Source of the DNA: an uncultured Pelagibacteraceae bacterium
GTDB lineage: Bacteria; Pseudomonadota; Alphaproteobacteria; Pelagibacterales; Pelagibacteraceae
Assembly (NCBI GenBank): GCA_902528505.1
Contig: CABZSY010000004.1
Span: 1 to 42,920 of the forward strand
Direction: 5' to 3'
DNA length: 42,920 nt
The notes below the pieces were generated by a model. It searched no databases, was not told the DNA's origin, and saw only the letters and a program-made list of their open reading frames with translations. How positions within the stretch are numbered: the stretch's first letter is position 1; each line of letters begins with the position of its first letter. A program made the translations under genes and the position numbers. Below are positions 1 through 8,602 of this stretch, piece by piece.

Positions 1-2
1 AA

Positions 3-284
3 GAATTAGGTTTGGATTTGCAAAAAGTATTTGATGTAGCAAAGCTTGGGTCTGGAAATTCAGCAGCATTGAACCGAGTATTTGATAATTTATTAAAGGG
101 CGATTTTACAGGATTTAAATTTACAGCCAATAATTCTGTAAAAGATTTAACTTATATACAAGATCTCTTAAAAGATTTTCCGGAAGCTGAAAAGGTTGCC
201 GAAGTAAATAAAAATTACTTCCAAAAAGCAGTAGATCAAGGTTATGGAGAAAATTTTATTAGTGAATTGATAAATAAAAAATAA
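3..284 (+). CDS. NAD(P)-dependent 3-hydroxyacid (3-hydroxyisobutyrate-type) dehydrogenase, C-terminal part, 5' end outside window
   Basis: Frame is open to the window edge (ELGLDLQKVFDVAKLGSGNSAALNRVF...); resembles the C-terminal helical domain of the HIBADH family. Confidence 0.7.
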   Translation, partial: ELGLDLQKVFDVAKLGSGNSAALNRVFDNLLKGDFTGFKFTANNSVKDLTYIQDLLKDFPEAEKVAEVNKNYFQKAVDQGYGENFISELINKK

Positions 285-419
285 GTAAAATACTGATTTG
301 AGATACCGGGACTCTACTAAAGCATTAGGTTGTATTCAAGAAATATATTTTATTAAAACTAAAATAAATTAATTGAAATTTGTTTAATTATAATTAACTT
401 TTTTATGAGGAGGTTATTA

Positions 420-449
420 TGTTAAAACTATCACCACCTGACACTTAGC
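420..449 (+). other. Possible 9-aa ORF (MLKLSPPDT*) behind a strong Shine-Dalgarno sequence
   Basis: gaggaggttattATG TTA AAA CTA TCA CCA CCT GAC ACT TAG; near-ideal SD spacing, but very short. Confidence 0.3.
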
Positions 450-485
450 TGAATAGCTTTATATTTCAAAAACAAACAAAAAATA

Positions 486-561
486 AAATCCTTTTGGATT
501 TAAATGCCAAAGAGGCAATATAAGGGAGCTCTTTAGGTGATATCTTAAAGAGCGGACCCTT
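486..561. ncRNA. Candidate structured RNA: three consecutive hairpins
   Basis: AAATCC-TTTT-GGATTT; TGCC-AAAGA-GGCA; AAGGG-A-GCTCTTTA-(10 nt)-TAAAGAGC-GGA-CCCTT. Strand not determined; the last hairpin may instead terminate the minus-strand gene ending at 567. Confidence 0.35.
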
Positions 562-566
562 AAAAT

Positions 567-1097
567 TTAATTAACAGATTTTAAAATTTCTAGTGGAAGT
601 GGTGCTTCTGGATACTTTTTTTGACATAATTTTTCATATGACTCACAAAAACCCATAATTATTTTTAATACTAAATCTTGTTTTGAATTTTCTTTAATTA
701 TTAATTTTGAAATTAACTTATTACGCATTTTCTCTAATTCTTTAATTTGTTCTCCTGTAAAAAATTCACCTGTTTCTATTTCCCAATAAGTATTATCTAA
801 TTCCTCATCGCTTAAATTGTTTAATTTATTTTGTAGTTCAATTATTGTTGGATCATCCGTTTGCTTATTTCTCATTGGCGAATTTTTTAACTTTCCAAGA
901 CATTTATCTCTTAATCCCTCAATAAAATGATCGTATGGTCTTCCTTCTGCCAAATCTCTAAAATGATTACTTTTAAAATATTTATTTATAGCTAGCTCTG
1001 TTGAAACTTTTTCTTTGCCTTTAATTACAGCTATTTGTACATAGATTTCCTGACTGATATATTCATCAAGATGATCTATTACTTTATGTGGAATCAC
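567..1097 (-). CDS. Hypothetical protein
   Basis: 176-aa ORF with good coding character; no family recognised. Confidence 0.7.
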   Translation of the reverse strand: MIPHKVIDHLDEYISQEIYVQIAVIKGKEKVSTELAINKYFKSNHFRDLAEGRPYDHFIEGLRDKCLGKLKNSPMRNKQTDDPTIIELQNKLNNLSDEELDNTYWEIETGEFFTGEQIKELEKMRNKLISKLIIKENSKQDLVLKIIMGFCESYEKLCQKKYPEAPLPLEILKSVN

Positions 1098-1108
1098 TGC
1101 TTAAAAAA

Positions 1109-1558
1109 TTAATGAGGCATTCGGTATTTGCTATGACATGCCTTACAACTACTCCACATAAATTCTCGAAGAGTAGCTCGAATATCGTCACTATCTTCAA
1201 TCACTGAAGTCAGTTTTATCATGTTATCTGATGATTTTTGCATTAAAGCATTAAAAGCGTCTTTCTCTTCCCAAATAATAGGTAAAGACTCTGTCTTAAA
1301 TCCCTCTTTGGTGTTTTCAGGAAATAATCCTAGCAATGTTTTATAATTTTCACTCATTTCAATCATCAATTCTTTTGCTCTGTCAAAATCTCCCTTTGAT
1401 GATAAAGCTTGGACACGCTTTGCTGTGCTGTAATTCTTACTAAATAAAGCCTTTCTAGCTTTTATAATTTCTTCTACAGTTTCAGCATTAGCAGAAAAAG
1501 TAAAGATTAAGGAAAAAATAATTATGAGTGATTTTATTATTTTTATTTTTTGTATCAT
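1109..1558 (-). CDS. Class II cytochrome c (cytochrome c'-like), secreted
   Basis: N-terminal signal peptide; C-terminal SSCKACHSKYR heme motif (CxxCH). Confidence 0.8.
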   Translation of the reverse strand: MIQKIKIIKSLIIIFSLIFTFSANAETVEEIIKARKALFSKNYSTAKRVQALSSKGDFDRAKELMIEMSENYKTLLGLFPENTKEGFKTESLPIIWEEKDAFNALMQKSSDNMIKLTSVIEDSDDIRATLREFMWSSCKACHSKYRMPH

Positions 1559-1563
1559 GAGTT

Positions 1564-2045
1564 TTATATTGTCATGAATACTGAAAATTTCCCATCAATA
1601 AGTTGATAAATAACATAAGGCTCCTCCTTATCACCTGGCATATCTGGTGTACCAATAGGCATTCCAGGCAGTACTATTCCATCAATATCAGGTTGTTCTT
1701 TTAATAATTTATTTATGGCTTTTGTTAGAACATGACCCTCAATAAAGTATTTGTCCATAATTGTGGTATGACAAGACTGCATTTCTAATGGGATAGTATA
1801 TTTTTGTTTAATTGTATGAAGATTTTCCATATCCGTTCGTTTTACTTTAAATTTTTTTTTTTTAAAAATAAATCATAACCATTACAACATCCACAAGAAG
1901 GAGTTTTAAAAACTTCGACAATTTGCTTGTTGTTATTATTGGCTAAAGCATCTTTTTTATCTGTAACAAAATTAAGGATATATATGAACGAGAGGGTTAA
2001 TATCGACGTAATAACTAATTTGATTAAATTATTTTTTTCTAACAT
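1564..2045 (-). pseudogene. DUF411 metal-binding protein, split by frameshift at a 12-nt homopolymer (ORFs 1842-2045 and 1564-1830)
   Basis: N-part EVFKTPSCGCCNGYDLFLKKK, C-part IPLEMQSCHTTIMDKYFIEGHV...LPGMPIGTPDMPG; together a canonical DUF411 layout. Break at T12 (1852-1863). Confidence 0.8.
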
Positions 2046-2174
2046 TTGAAACGAATTATATTTAACAAAATTTAAAGAGCATTAAATTAGACAAAATGTA
2101 CCCTTATTCATAATTTAATTTTATGATGTCGCAAGTTACTTTTAAATCTTATTTATGTTATATTTGAAAATTAT

Positions 2175-2702
2175 ATGAAATTGAAAAATAACTTAACAGA
2201 GTATGGTATAATTTCAAAGCTGTTACATTGGCTGAGTGCAATATTGCTCCTAATTCAAATTCCTCTTGGTTTCTATTTAGTTGATCTTGATTTTGGGGAA
2301 GAAAGATTAAGTATAGAAAATATTCACATTATAATAGGTTTAACCATATTTTACTTAGTTATTATAAGATTACTAAATAAAATTTTTAACCCTACTCCAC
2401 AATTAGACCCAAGTATTTTTAAAGGTCAAAGGTTTATAGCCAAACTAAATCATGTTCTTTTATATGTGGCAATTTTATCGATAACCATTTCGGGTATTTT
2501 AAAAAAATTATTTAATGGTGAAACGTTGGTGATATTTTTCAAAGAGATTGAAATTCAAGACAACTTTGAATTGGCTGATCAATTTTATAACATTCATATA
2601 TTCTCAAATTATACAATTTTAGGTCTGATCTCTCTTCATATTTTAGCTGTCATAGTTCATAAGCTATTTTTTAACGAAAATTTGTTAAAAAAAATTCTAT
2701 AA
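2175..2702 (+). CDS. Cytochrome b561 family protein
   Basis: KLLHWLSAILLLIQIPLGFYL and conserved histidines in a 4-TM layout. Confidence 0.85.
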   Translation: MKLKNNLTEYGIISKLLHWLSAILLLIQIPLGFYLVDLDFGEERLSIENIHIIIGLTIFYLVIIRLLNKIFNPTPQLDPSIFKGQRFIAKLNHVLLYVAILSITISGILKKLFNGETLVIFFKEIEIQDNFELADQFYNIHIFSNYTILGLISLHILAVIVHKLFFNENLLKKIL

Positions 2703-2707
2703 AATAT

Positions 2708-3145
2708 TTAGTGGCAGTTAATTCCATACTTTTTTAATCTCCAGTAATTATACGGCCATGGAGTTAAAAAACCTACAATTAGCATAATAGGTATAACCCA
2801 CCAAGTTAGAATTGCCCCACCAGTTAAAATATAATCTGTTGAATTCATCATAATTTCCATACTAAGCATTGAAATTAAACTCATACCTGATGCTGTCTTT
2901 ACTGCTCCATTAAAAGAGAAACCTTGTCGTATTAAAATTATAGTCTCTAATATTATGCTTGTAATTAATCCATTTATAATAGCTAAAATCATTATGCCTA
3001 ACAGTGGAAAAGGTATTTTGGTTAATTGAAAAAATAATATAGTTCCAAAATCACCAATAGCGCAACCTAACAAACACCAACCAGTGTTTTTTGCACTTCT
3101 TTTCCAAGTGTGTTTACATGCCCAATGAAATGTGGAGCTATCCAT
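2708..3145 (-). CDS. DUF4396 family membrane protein
   Basis: FHWACKHTWKRSAKNTGWCLLGCAIGDFG...; start placed at internal Met MDSSTF rather than the ORF start at 3193. Confidence 0.75.
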   Translation of the reverse strand: MDSSTFHWACKHTWKRSAKNTGWCLLGCAIGDFGTILFFQLTKIPFPLLGIMILAIINGLITSIILETIILIRQGFSFNGAVKTASGMSLISMLSMEIMMNSTDYILTGGAILTWWVIPIMLIVGFLTPWPYNYWRLKKYGINCH

Positions 3146-3167
3146 AATTATTTGATAATAATAAAAA

Positions 3168-3851
3168 ATGATTTTTAAACAACTGTTTGACATAAATTCA
3201 TCAACTTATACTTATATAATATCTTCGGCAAAAGGTCGCGAAGCAATCATTATAGATCCTGTTTTAGAAAATGTAGATGAATATATAGCTCATTTAAAAG
3301 AACTCGATTTAAAACTAGTGAAAGTAATAGATACTCATATTCATGCTGACCACATTACTGGTGCTTCAAAACTAAAAAGTAATACAAATTGTACAACAAT
3401 TATGGGAGAAAATTCTCCCGCAGAAACTGTAGATATAAAACTTAAAGACGATGGGATTATCGAAATAGACCAATTAAAAATTAGAGCAATGTTTACCCCT
3501 GGTCATACTTCAGATAGTTATAGTTTTTTAATGGATAACTATTTATTCTCTGGCGATACTCTTTTAATTAATGGGACTGGGAGAACTGATTTTCAAAATG
3601 GTAGCTCTAAGGATGCTTATCATTCTCTTTTTCACAAATTATTAAAATTACCCGAAGAAACAATTCTTTACCCTGGTCATGATTATAATGGAAAAAAATC
3701 TAGTACTATTGGCAAAGAAAAAGAACACAACCCAAGACTTCAAGTAGAAAATGTAGATCAATATATTGAAATTATGTCCAATTTAAATTTATCAAAACCA
3801 AAGATGATCGACCATAATATATCTAGAAATCTTAAACTTGGAGATATCTAG
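3168..3851 (+). CDS. MBL-fold hydrolase, ETHE1-like persulfide dioxygenase
   Basis: THIHADHITGA motif, FTPGHTSDSYSF, SGDTLLINGTGRTDFQNG. Confidence 0.85.
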   Translation: MIFKQLFDINSSTYTYIISSAKGREAIIIDPVLENVDEYIAHLKELDLKLVKVIDTHIHADHITGASKLKSNTNCTTIMGENSPAETVDIKLKDDGIIEIDQLKIRAMFTPGHTSDSYSFLMDNYLFSGDTLLINGTGRTDFQNGSSKDAYHSLFHKLLKLPEETILYPGHDYNGKKSSTIGKEKEHNPRLQVENVDQYIEIMSNLNLSKPKMIDHNISRNLKLGDI

Positions 3852-3878
3852 TTATGCCCCTTTTAAAAAGAGGCATAA
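3852..3878 (+). terminator. Hairpin just after the ETHE1-like gene
   Basis: TTATGCC-13 nt-GGCATAA immediately after the stop codon; no clear U-run. Confidence 0.45.
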
Positions 3879-4025
3879 ATTGTAAATAACAAGAGAGAAA
3901 GTCAATTAAAAATAAATATAAATTTATTAATTAATTAATTTACGTATATAGTTAATTGAGATTTTTAATAACTATATTTGGTCAAAACAGCTATGCATTA
4001 ACTGTATTTAACAGAATGAGAAAAG

Positions 4026-4343
4026 TTAAGATAAAAAGACAAATATGATTATCCAATAAGATAAAAGACCAGAGAATATAGTCGCAATAACATTTTTTGA
4101 AAAATAACCAACAATAATTGCAACTAAAGCTCCAAATATTTTAGGATCATTCATTTCTATATAAGAGCCATAATCATTAATAAATATTGCAGGAAATATA
4201 ATTGCAGGAAATACTGCAGATGGAACATAAGCTAATACAGCTTTAATTTTTTCACCAAGGAGATCTCTTCTAACTAGAGCAATCATAGTCATTCTAGTAA
4301 AATAAGTTAATATTCCAGCAATTGTAATTGATAGCCAAGTCAT
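4026..4343 (-). CDS. azlD: AzlD family branched-chain amino acid export subunit
   Basis: Short 3-4 TM protein, overlaps azlC by 4 nt; AzlD-type sequence. Confidence 0.8.
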   Translation of the reverse strand: MTWLSITIAGILTYFTRMTMIALVRRDLLGEKIKAVLAYVPSAVFPAIIFPAIFINDYGSYIEMNDPKIFGALVAIIVGYFSKNVIATIFSGLLSYWIIIFVFLS

Positions 4344-5026
4344 TTTTTTAACCTCAATAATAATGCTGCAACGAATAAGGCAATAACAGGCGAAATAAGA
4401 ATATAAGATTTAAATGGTGCTTCAAAAAATAACAAAGAACTAATACCGCAAACAAACATTACAATCACGTGATCCATTTTTTTTAAATCTTGAACAACAA
4501 TTGCTATAAAAGTTAAGGGAATTGCAAATTTTAATCCAAGCTCTTCGGGCACAAATGAACCTAATATTATCCCTGCAAGAGTTGCTATTTGCCAGCAAAC
4601 CCACATTGTAACTCCTGTGCCTAGTAAGTGATAATGCAAATACTGTTCTGTTTTATTTTTTTTAAAAAATTTATTAGACTCGGCAAATCCTTGATCAACC
4701 ACAACATAAGAAATTAATAGCTTCTTAATAAAAGATAATTTTTCTAAATACTCAGATAAAACAGCTCCATATAACAAATGTCTTGAATTGATTACACCTA
4801 CTGAGGTAACAGCAACTAAAGATGAAGCTCCACCTGATAGTAATTGTAAAAATACTATTTGTGAGGCTCCTCCAAATATAATGATGGACATAGCGTAAAC
4901 TAAGTATGGATTAAAACCAAGTTCTACACCAATTGCTCCACAAATAATTCCAAAAGGAATTACCGAAAGCATATGAGGAGCAATATCAAGCATACCTCTT
5001 GAAAATAAGTATTTTTTTGAAAGCAT
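4340..5026 (-). CDS. azlC: AzlC family branched-chain amino acid permease
   Basis: IPFGIICGAIGVELGF...FGGASQIVFLQLL...NSRHLLYGAVLS. Confidence 0.9.
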   Translation of the reverse strand: MLSKKYLFSRGMLDIAPHMLSVIPFGIICGAIGVELGFNPYLVYAMSIIIFGGASQIVFLQLLSGGASSLVAVTSVGVINSRHLLYGAVLSEYLEKLSFIKKLLISYVVVDQGFAESNKFFKKNKTEQYLHYHLLGTGVTMWVCWQIATLAGIILGSFVPEELGLKFAIPLTFIAIVVQDLKKMDHVIVMFVCGISSLLFFEAPFKSYILISPVIALFVAALLLRLKK

Positions 5027-5040
5027 TTATTTTGTTTGTA

Positions 5041-6102
5041 TTAAAAACAAACTATATGATCAATATTAATTGGTCTTTTAATGCCAAATTTTTCATCAAC
5101 TTCATGCTGATGAACGTGATGAGAATGAACAAAAACAGGGATCAATAAATCACTATTAGTCTTTAAAGTATAAATAAAATTTGTACCTCTAAATTTTCTA
5201 TCAACAACCTCTAACTTAAGATTACTTCGATCATCATGCTCAAGATCTTCAGGTTGTAATAACAATTGAACTTCAGAACCTTTTGGGTAATGTTTTATAA
5301 AATTACCTTTAATTGTTCCTAAATCTTTATTTTCTAATGAATTTTCTCCTGTCACCTTAGCTGGAATTAATATTCCCCTATTTAAAAAATTCACTACTTC
5401 AACAGAGTTTGGGAAATGATAAACATTGTAGGGATCATCAAATTGCTTAATTTGGCCTTCTAAAATAATGGCACATTTATTTCCTAAATAAAAAGCCTCA
5501 TAAGAGTCATGAGTAACTATTATAGTTGTTATTTTTAATCTGCTTAGTATTTTTTTTAATCTTACTTGAATTTCTTCTTTAAAACTTTGATCAACATTTG
5601 ATAGTGGTTCATCTAATAACAAAAGATCAGGTTGAGTTAATAGAGATCTTGCAAGGGAAGCTCTCTGTGCCTCACCTGCGCTTATCTCATGTGGGAATTT
5701 AGATAATATTTTTGAGATATCTAGTAACTTTATTATTTCTTTAAAGCTTATTTTCTTTCTTCTTTTTCCCTTATTTTTCTCTGAACCTAACAATATATTT
5801 TTTTCAACTGTGTAATGTGGAAAGAGACTGTTATCCTGGAATGCTAAAGATATGTTTCTGTGCTCAGGTTCAATATTTTCTTTTTTAGAAGATAAAATTT
5901 TACCCTTTAATTGAATTGTGCCTTTGTCAATCGTTTCTAATCCAGCAATAGTTCTAAGTATTGTTGTTTTTCCAATACCAGATGGACCAAGAATACATAA
6001 AGTTTCGCCCTCTTTTTCAATTTCAAAAGATGCATTCTTTACCTTTGTTTTCCCACCTATTGTAAAGTCAACGTTTTTAATTTCTAAAAAGTTTTTACTC
6101 AT
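5041..6102 (-). CDS. fbpC: Iron(III) ABC transporter ATP-binding protein
   Basis: Walker A GPSGIGKTT, signature SAGEAQRASLARSL, Walker B LLLLDEPLSNVD; adjacent to an FbpB-like permease. Confidence 0.85.
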   Translation of the reverse strand: MSKNFLEIKNVDFTIGGKTKVKNASFEIEKEGETLCILGPSGIGKTTILRTIAGLETIDKGTIQLKGKILSSKKENIEPEHRNISLAFQDNSLFPHYTVEKNILLGSEKNKGKRRKKISFKEIIKLLDISKILSKFPHEISAGEAQRASLARSLLTQPDLLLLDEPLSNVDQSFKEEIQVRLKKILSRLKITTIIVTHDSYEAFYLGNKCAIILEGQIKQFDDPYNVYHFPNSVEVVNFLNRGILIPAKVTGENSLENKDLGTIKGNFIKHYPKGSEVQLLLQPEDLEHDDRSNLKLEVVDRKFRGTNFIYTLKTNSDLLIPVFVHSHHVHQHEVDEKFGIKRPINIDHIVCF

Positions 6103-7718
6103 TTTCCCTTAAAATATAGTTAGATGTAAGCATAATAAATGTTGTTGCAATTAAAATTAAAAATAAAGATGGTACTGCAGCTGCCTCTAGTAAATCCTCA
6201 GATGCTGATATATATGCTGTTGTTGCAAATGTTTCAAAGTTAAATGGTCTTAAAATCAGTGTAATTGGAAGTTCTCTTATAATTTCAAGAGAAATTAAGA
6301 TTAAGACGAATAAAAGTGAATTTCTTAGATAGGGAACATGAATATTCGTGAAAGTTTTTTGTTTAGAATAACCAAGAAGATAAGAACTTTCATCAACAGA
6401 GATATTAATTTTTTCATATCCAGATTTTATTCCATTAAATGCCAAAGAATAAAATCTTACAAAATAAACTAGAACTAAACCAAGGACAGATCCTATAAAC
6501 ATTTTTTTTATAGACAAGAAGCCTAGGGCTTGAACAATATTTTCATCAAACCATGCTATAAAAGTTATGAAAGCTACAGCTAGAATAACCCCTGGAATTG
6601 CGTAACCAGAAATAGATAGAGTAGATAAAATATTTAAAGCTTTATTTTTTGAAACTCTGTTTCCATAATTTGAAATAAGAGAAAAAATTATCAAAACGAT
6701 GCTTGATAAAAATACTAAATAAATTGTATTTAAAGTTAGAGTAACTACTTGAAGATCAAAAAAGTTTTCAGGAAATTTGATTGTCCAATATAACATTTGG
6801 CTCAAAGGGAATAAAAAACTTAAAAAGAATATAATAAAACAAACAAAAAATGCGTTAAACGCTTTAATTCCAGAAAGCTGTATTTTTTCTTTTTGCTTAA
6901 AACCACCTTTTGTATTGGAGTGATATTTTGCTCTTTTTCTAGATAAATTTTCTAAAATAAAAAGTGCAAAAATAAATATTAAAAGAAAAAAAGATAATCT
7001 ATTCGAAAAAGCTAAATCATCAAACGCTATCCATGAATTATAAATTCCAGTAGTTAGAGTGTTAATTGAAAAAAAATCAACTGCACCAAATTCAGCTAAA
7101 GTTTCCATCGCTACGAGAGATAAACCAGCTACTATAGCGGGTCTAGCGGCTGGTAAAATTAAAGAATATAAAGACTTAAATTTTGAAAATCCCAAACTCC
7201 TTCCTAAATCAATTAGGTTTTGTGACTGATATAAGAATGATGCCCTTGTCAGAATATATACATAAGCAAACAAAGAAAATGAAAGTGAAAGAACAGCTCC
7301 AAACAAACCATCGAATTTTGGAATATGCTGGTTGTAATTTCCTGGTCCAAATAAATTTTTTAAAATTGAATACAAGGTTCCATAATTTTCAAAAAAAAGC
7401 TGTTAGTGAGTAAGCATAAATATATGGAGGAACTGCGAAAGATAATATTAAAGCCCACTTAAAAAAATTACTTAATGGGAATATATAAAATGAAACTAAA
7501 TAAGCTGATAGAGTTCCTATTATAAATGTTAAAACTAAAACCGAGATTAACAAAACTAATGAATTAGAAATATATTCTAAAAGAAAGGTTTCTTTAAGAA
7601 TGGTAAAATAATTAGATGTGTCCTCAAAAAAACTGTAAAAAACAGTAACTATAGGAATTAATACACTTATAGAAACTAGTAATGAGGATATAAACCAAAT
7701 ATTTAAGCTCTTAAACAT
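6095..7718 (-). pseudogene. fbpB: Iron(III) ABC transporter permease FbpB-like, split by frameshift at U8 (ORFs 7389-7718 and 6095-7375)
   Basis: N-part ends PPYIYAYSLTAFF*, C-part begins MYSILKNLFGPGNYN; removing one T gives LTAFFENYGTLYSILKNLFG. Break at 7391-7398. Confidence 0.85.
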
Positions 7719-7757
7719 AGTGGGTTTATAATATAAAATTATCTTTTTAATATAACT

Positions 7758-8303
7758 TTACTTTGTTGATGATAAATAAATAATACTATTTTCAGGTGTA
7801 GTCTCTATATAAGGATCATCATCAGATCCTGAATTATTAATTCCTGGTTCTTGCCACCATTTTTCAACTATCCCATCTTTAATTACAGCCATATATCTCC
7901 AGCTTCTTTGACCAAATCCATTATGATCTTTTGCGATAAGCATGCCCATATATTTGGTAAATAGTCCTGAACCATCTGGTATTAATTTTATGTTGGAAAT
8001 GCCCATTTTTTTTGCCCACTCATTCATTACATAAGAGTCATTAACTGAGCAGCAGTAAACTTCATCAATTCCAAGGTCTTTAATCTTAGTAAAGTTACTT
8101 TCAAATCCAGGTAATTGTTGAGATGAACATGTGGGTGTAAAAGCACCTGGAAGGCTAAATAAAATTACTCTCTTTCCTTTAAAAAAATCATCTGTATTTT
8201 TTTCAATCCATTTTCCCCCAACTGAACAAGTTTCTTGATTTTCAGCAGTATCACCTTCTCTGACCTTAAATGTTACATTTGGTATTTTAAATCCTTCAAT
8301 CAT
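7758..8303 (-). CDS. Peroxiredoxin (Prx5/AhpE-type redoxin)
   Basis: LFSLPGAFTPTCSSQQLPGFE motif with peroxidatic Cys. Confidence 0.9.
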   Translation of the reverse strand: MIEGFKIPNVTFKVREGDTAENQETCSVGGKWIEKNTDDFFKGKRVILFSLPGAFTPTCSSQQLPGFESNFTKIKDLGIDEVYCCSVNDSYVMNEWAKKMGISNIKLIPDGSGLFTKYMGMLIAKDHNGFGQRSWRYMAVIKDGIVEKWWQEPGINNSGSDDDPYIETTPENSIIYLSSTK

Positions 8304-8330
8304 TGCAGCCTCTATAGTAAATTTTTTTTA

Positions 8331-8382
8331 TGCCCAAAACTAATTTAGGAAAGGGTAAAAATCCTGATTTTAGAGTTGGGCA
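8331..8382 (-). promoter_or_regulatory. Candidate structured leader or intergenic hairpin upstream of the peroxiredoxin
   Basis: TGCCCAA...TTGGGCA outer stem, CTAA/TTAG and AGGA/TCCT inner stems; long imperfect hairpin in a 103-nt gap. Confidence 0.45.
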
Positions 8383-8406
8383 CAATCATTAAAAAGAAAA
8401 ATTATG

Positions 8407-8595
8407 TCAATTATTAAAGGGGGTGAGGACTGAAATGACCTCATGATCTTTAATATCTGATAATTTTCTATTATTTATTTTATTTTTGATTTTTTTAACT
8501 TCCAACGAGCATGGTTCACATGTTATCTGACCCACTTGTGAACCGCTCACATCAGAAGAATTATTTGTATCAAAACTAAATAAATTCTTTTTCAC
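8407..8595 (-). CDS. Small CxxC protein, function unknown
   Basis: 62-aa ORF between fbpA and the peroxiredoxin; QITCEPCSLEV. Confidence 0.6.
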   Translation of the reverse strand: MKKNLFSFDTNNSSDVSGSQVGQITCEPCSLEVKKIKNKINNRKLSDIKDHEVISVLTPFNN

Positions 8596-8602
8596 TTATT
8601 TA

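Noticed and set aside
2126-2135. ATGTCGCA shared by the intergenic region near 2130 and the one near 9705
   Set aside because: Only two copies of one octamer in 43 kb; cannot be separated from chance without a genome-wide motif search
3946-3977. Inverted repeat ATATAGTTA...TAACTATAT between ETHE1-like and azlD
   Set aside because: Only 9-bp arms made almost entirely of A/T in AT-rich DNA; likely chance
5918-6112. Plus-strand ORF opposite fbpC
   Set aside because: Antisense to the Walker A region of a supported ATPase gene
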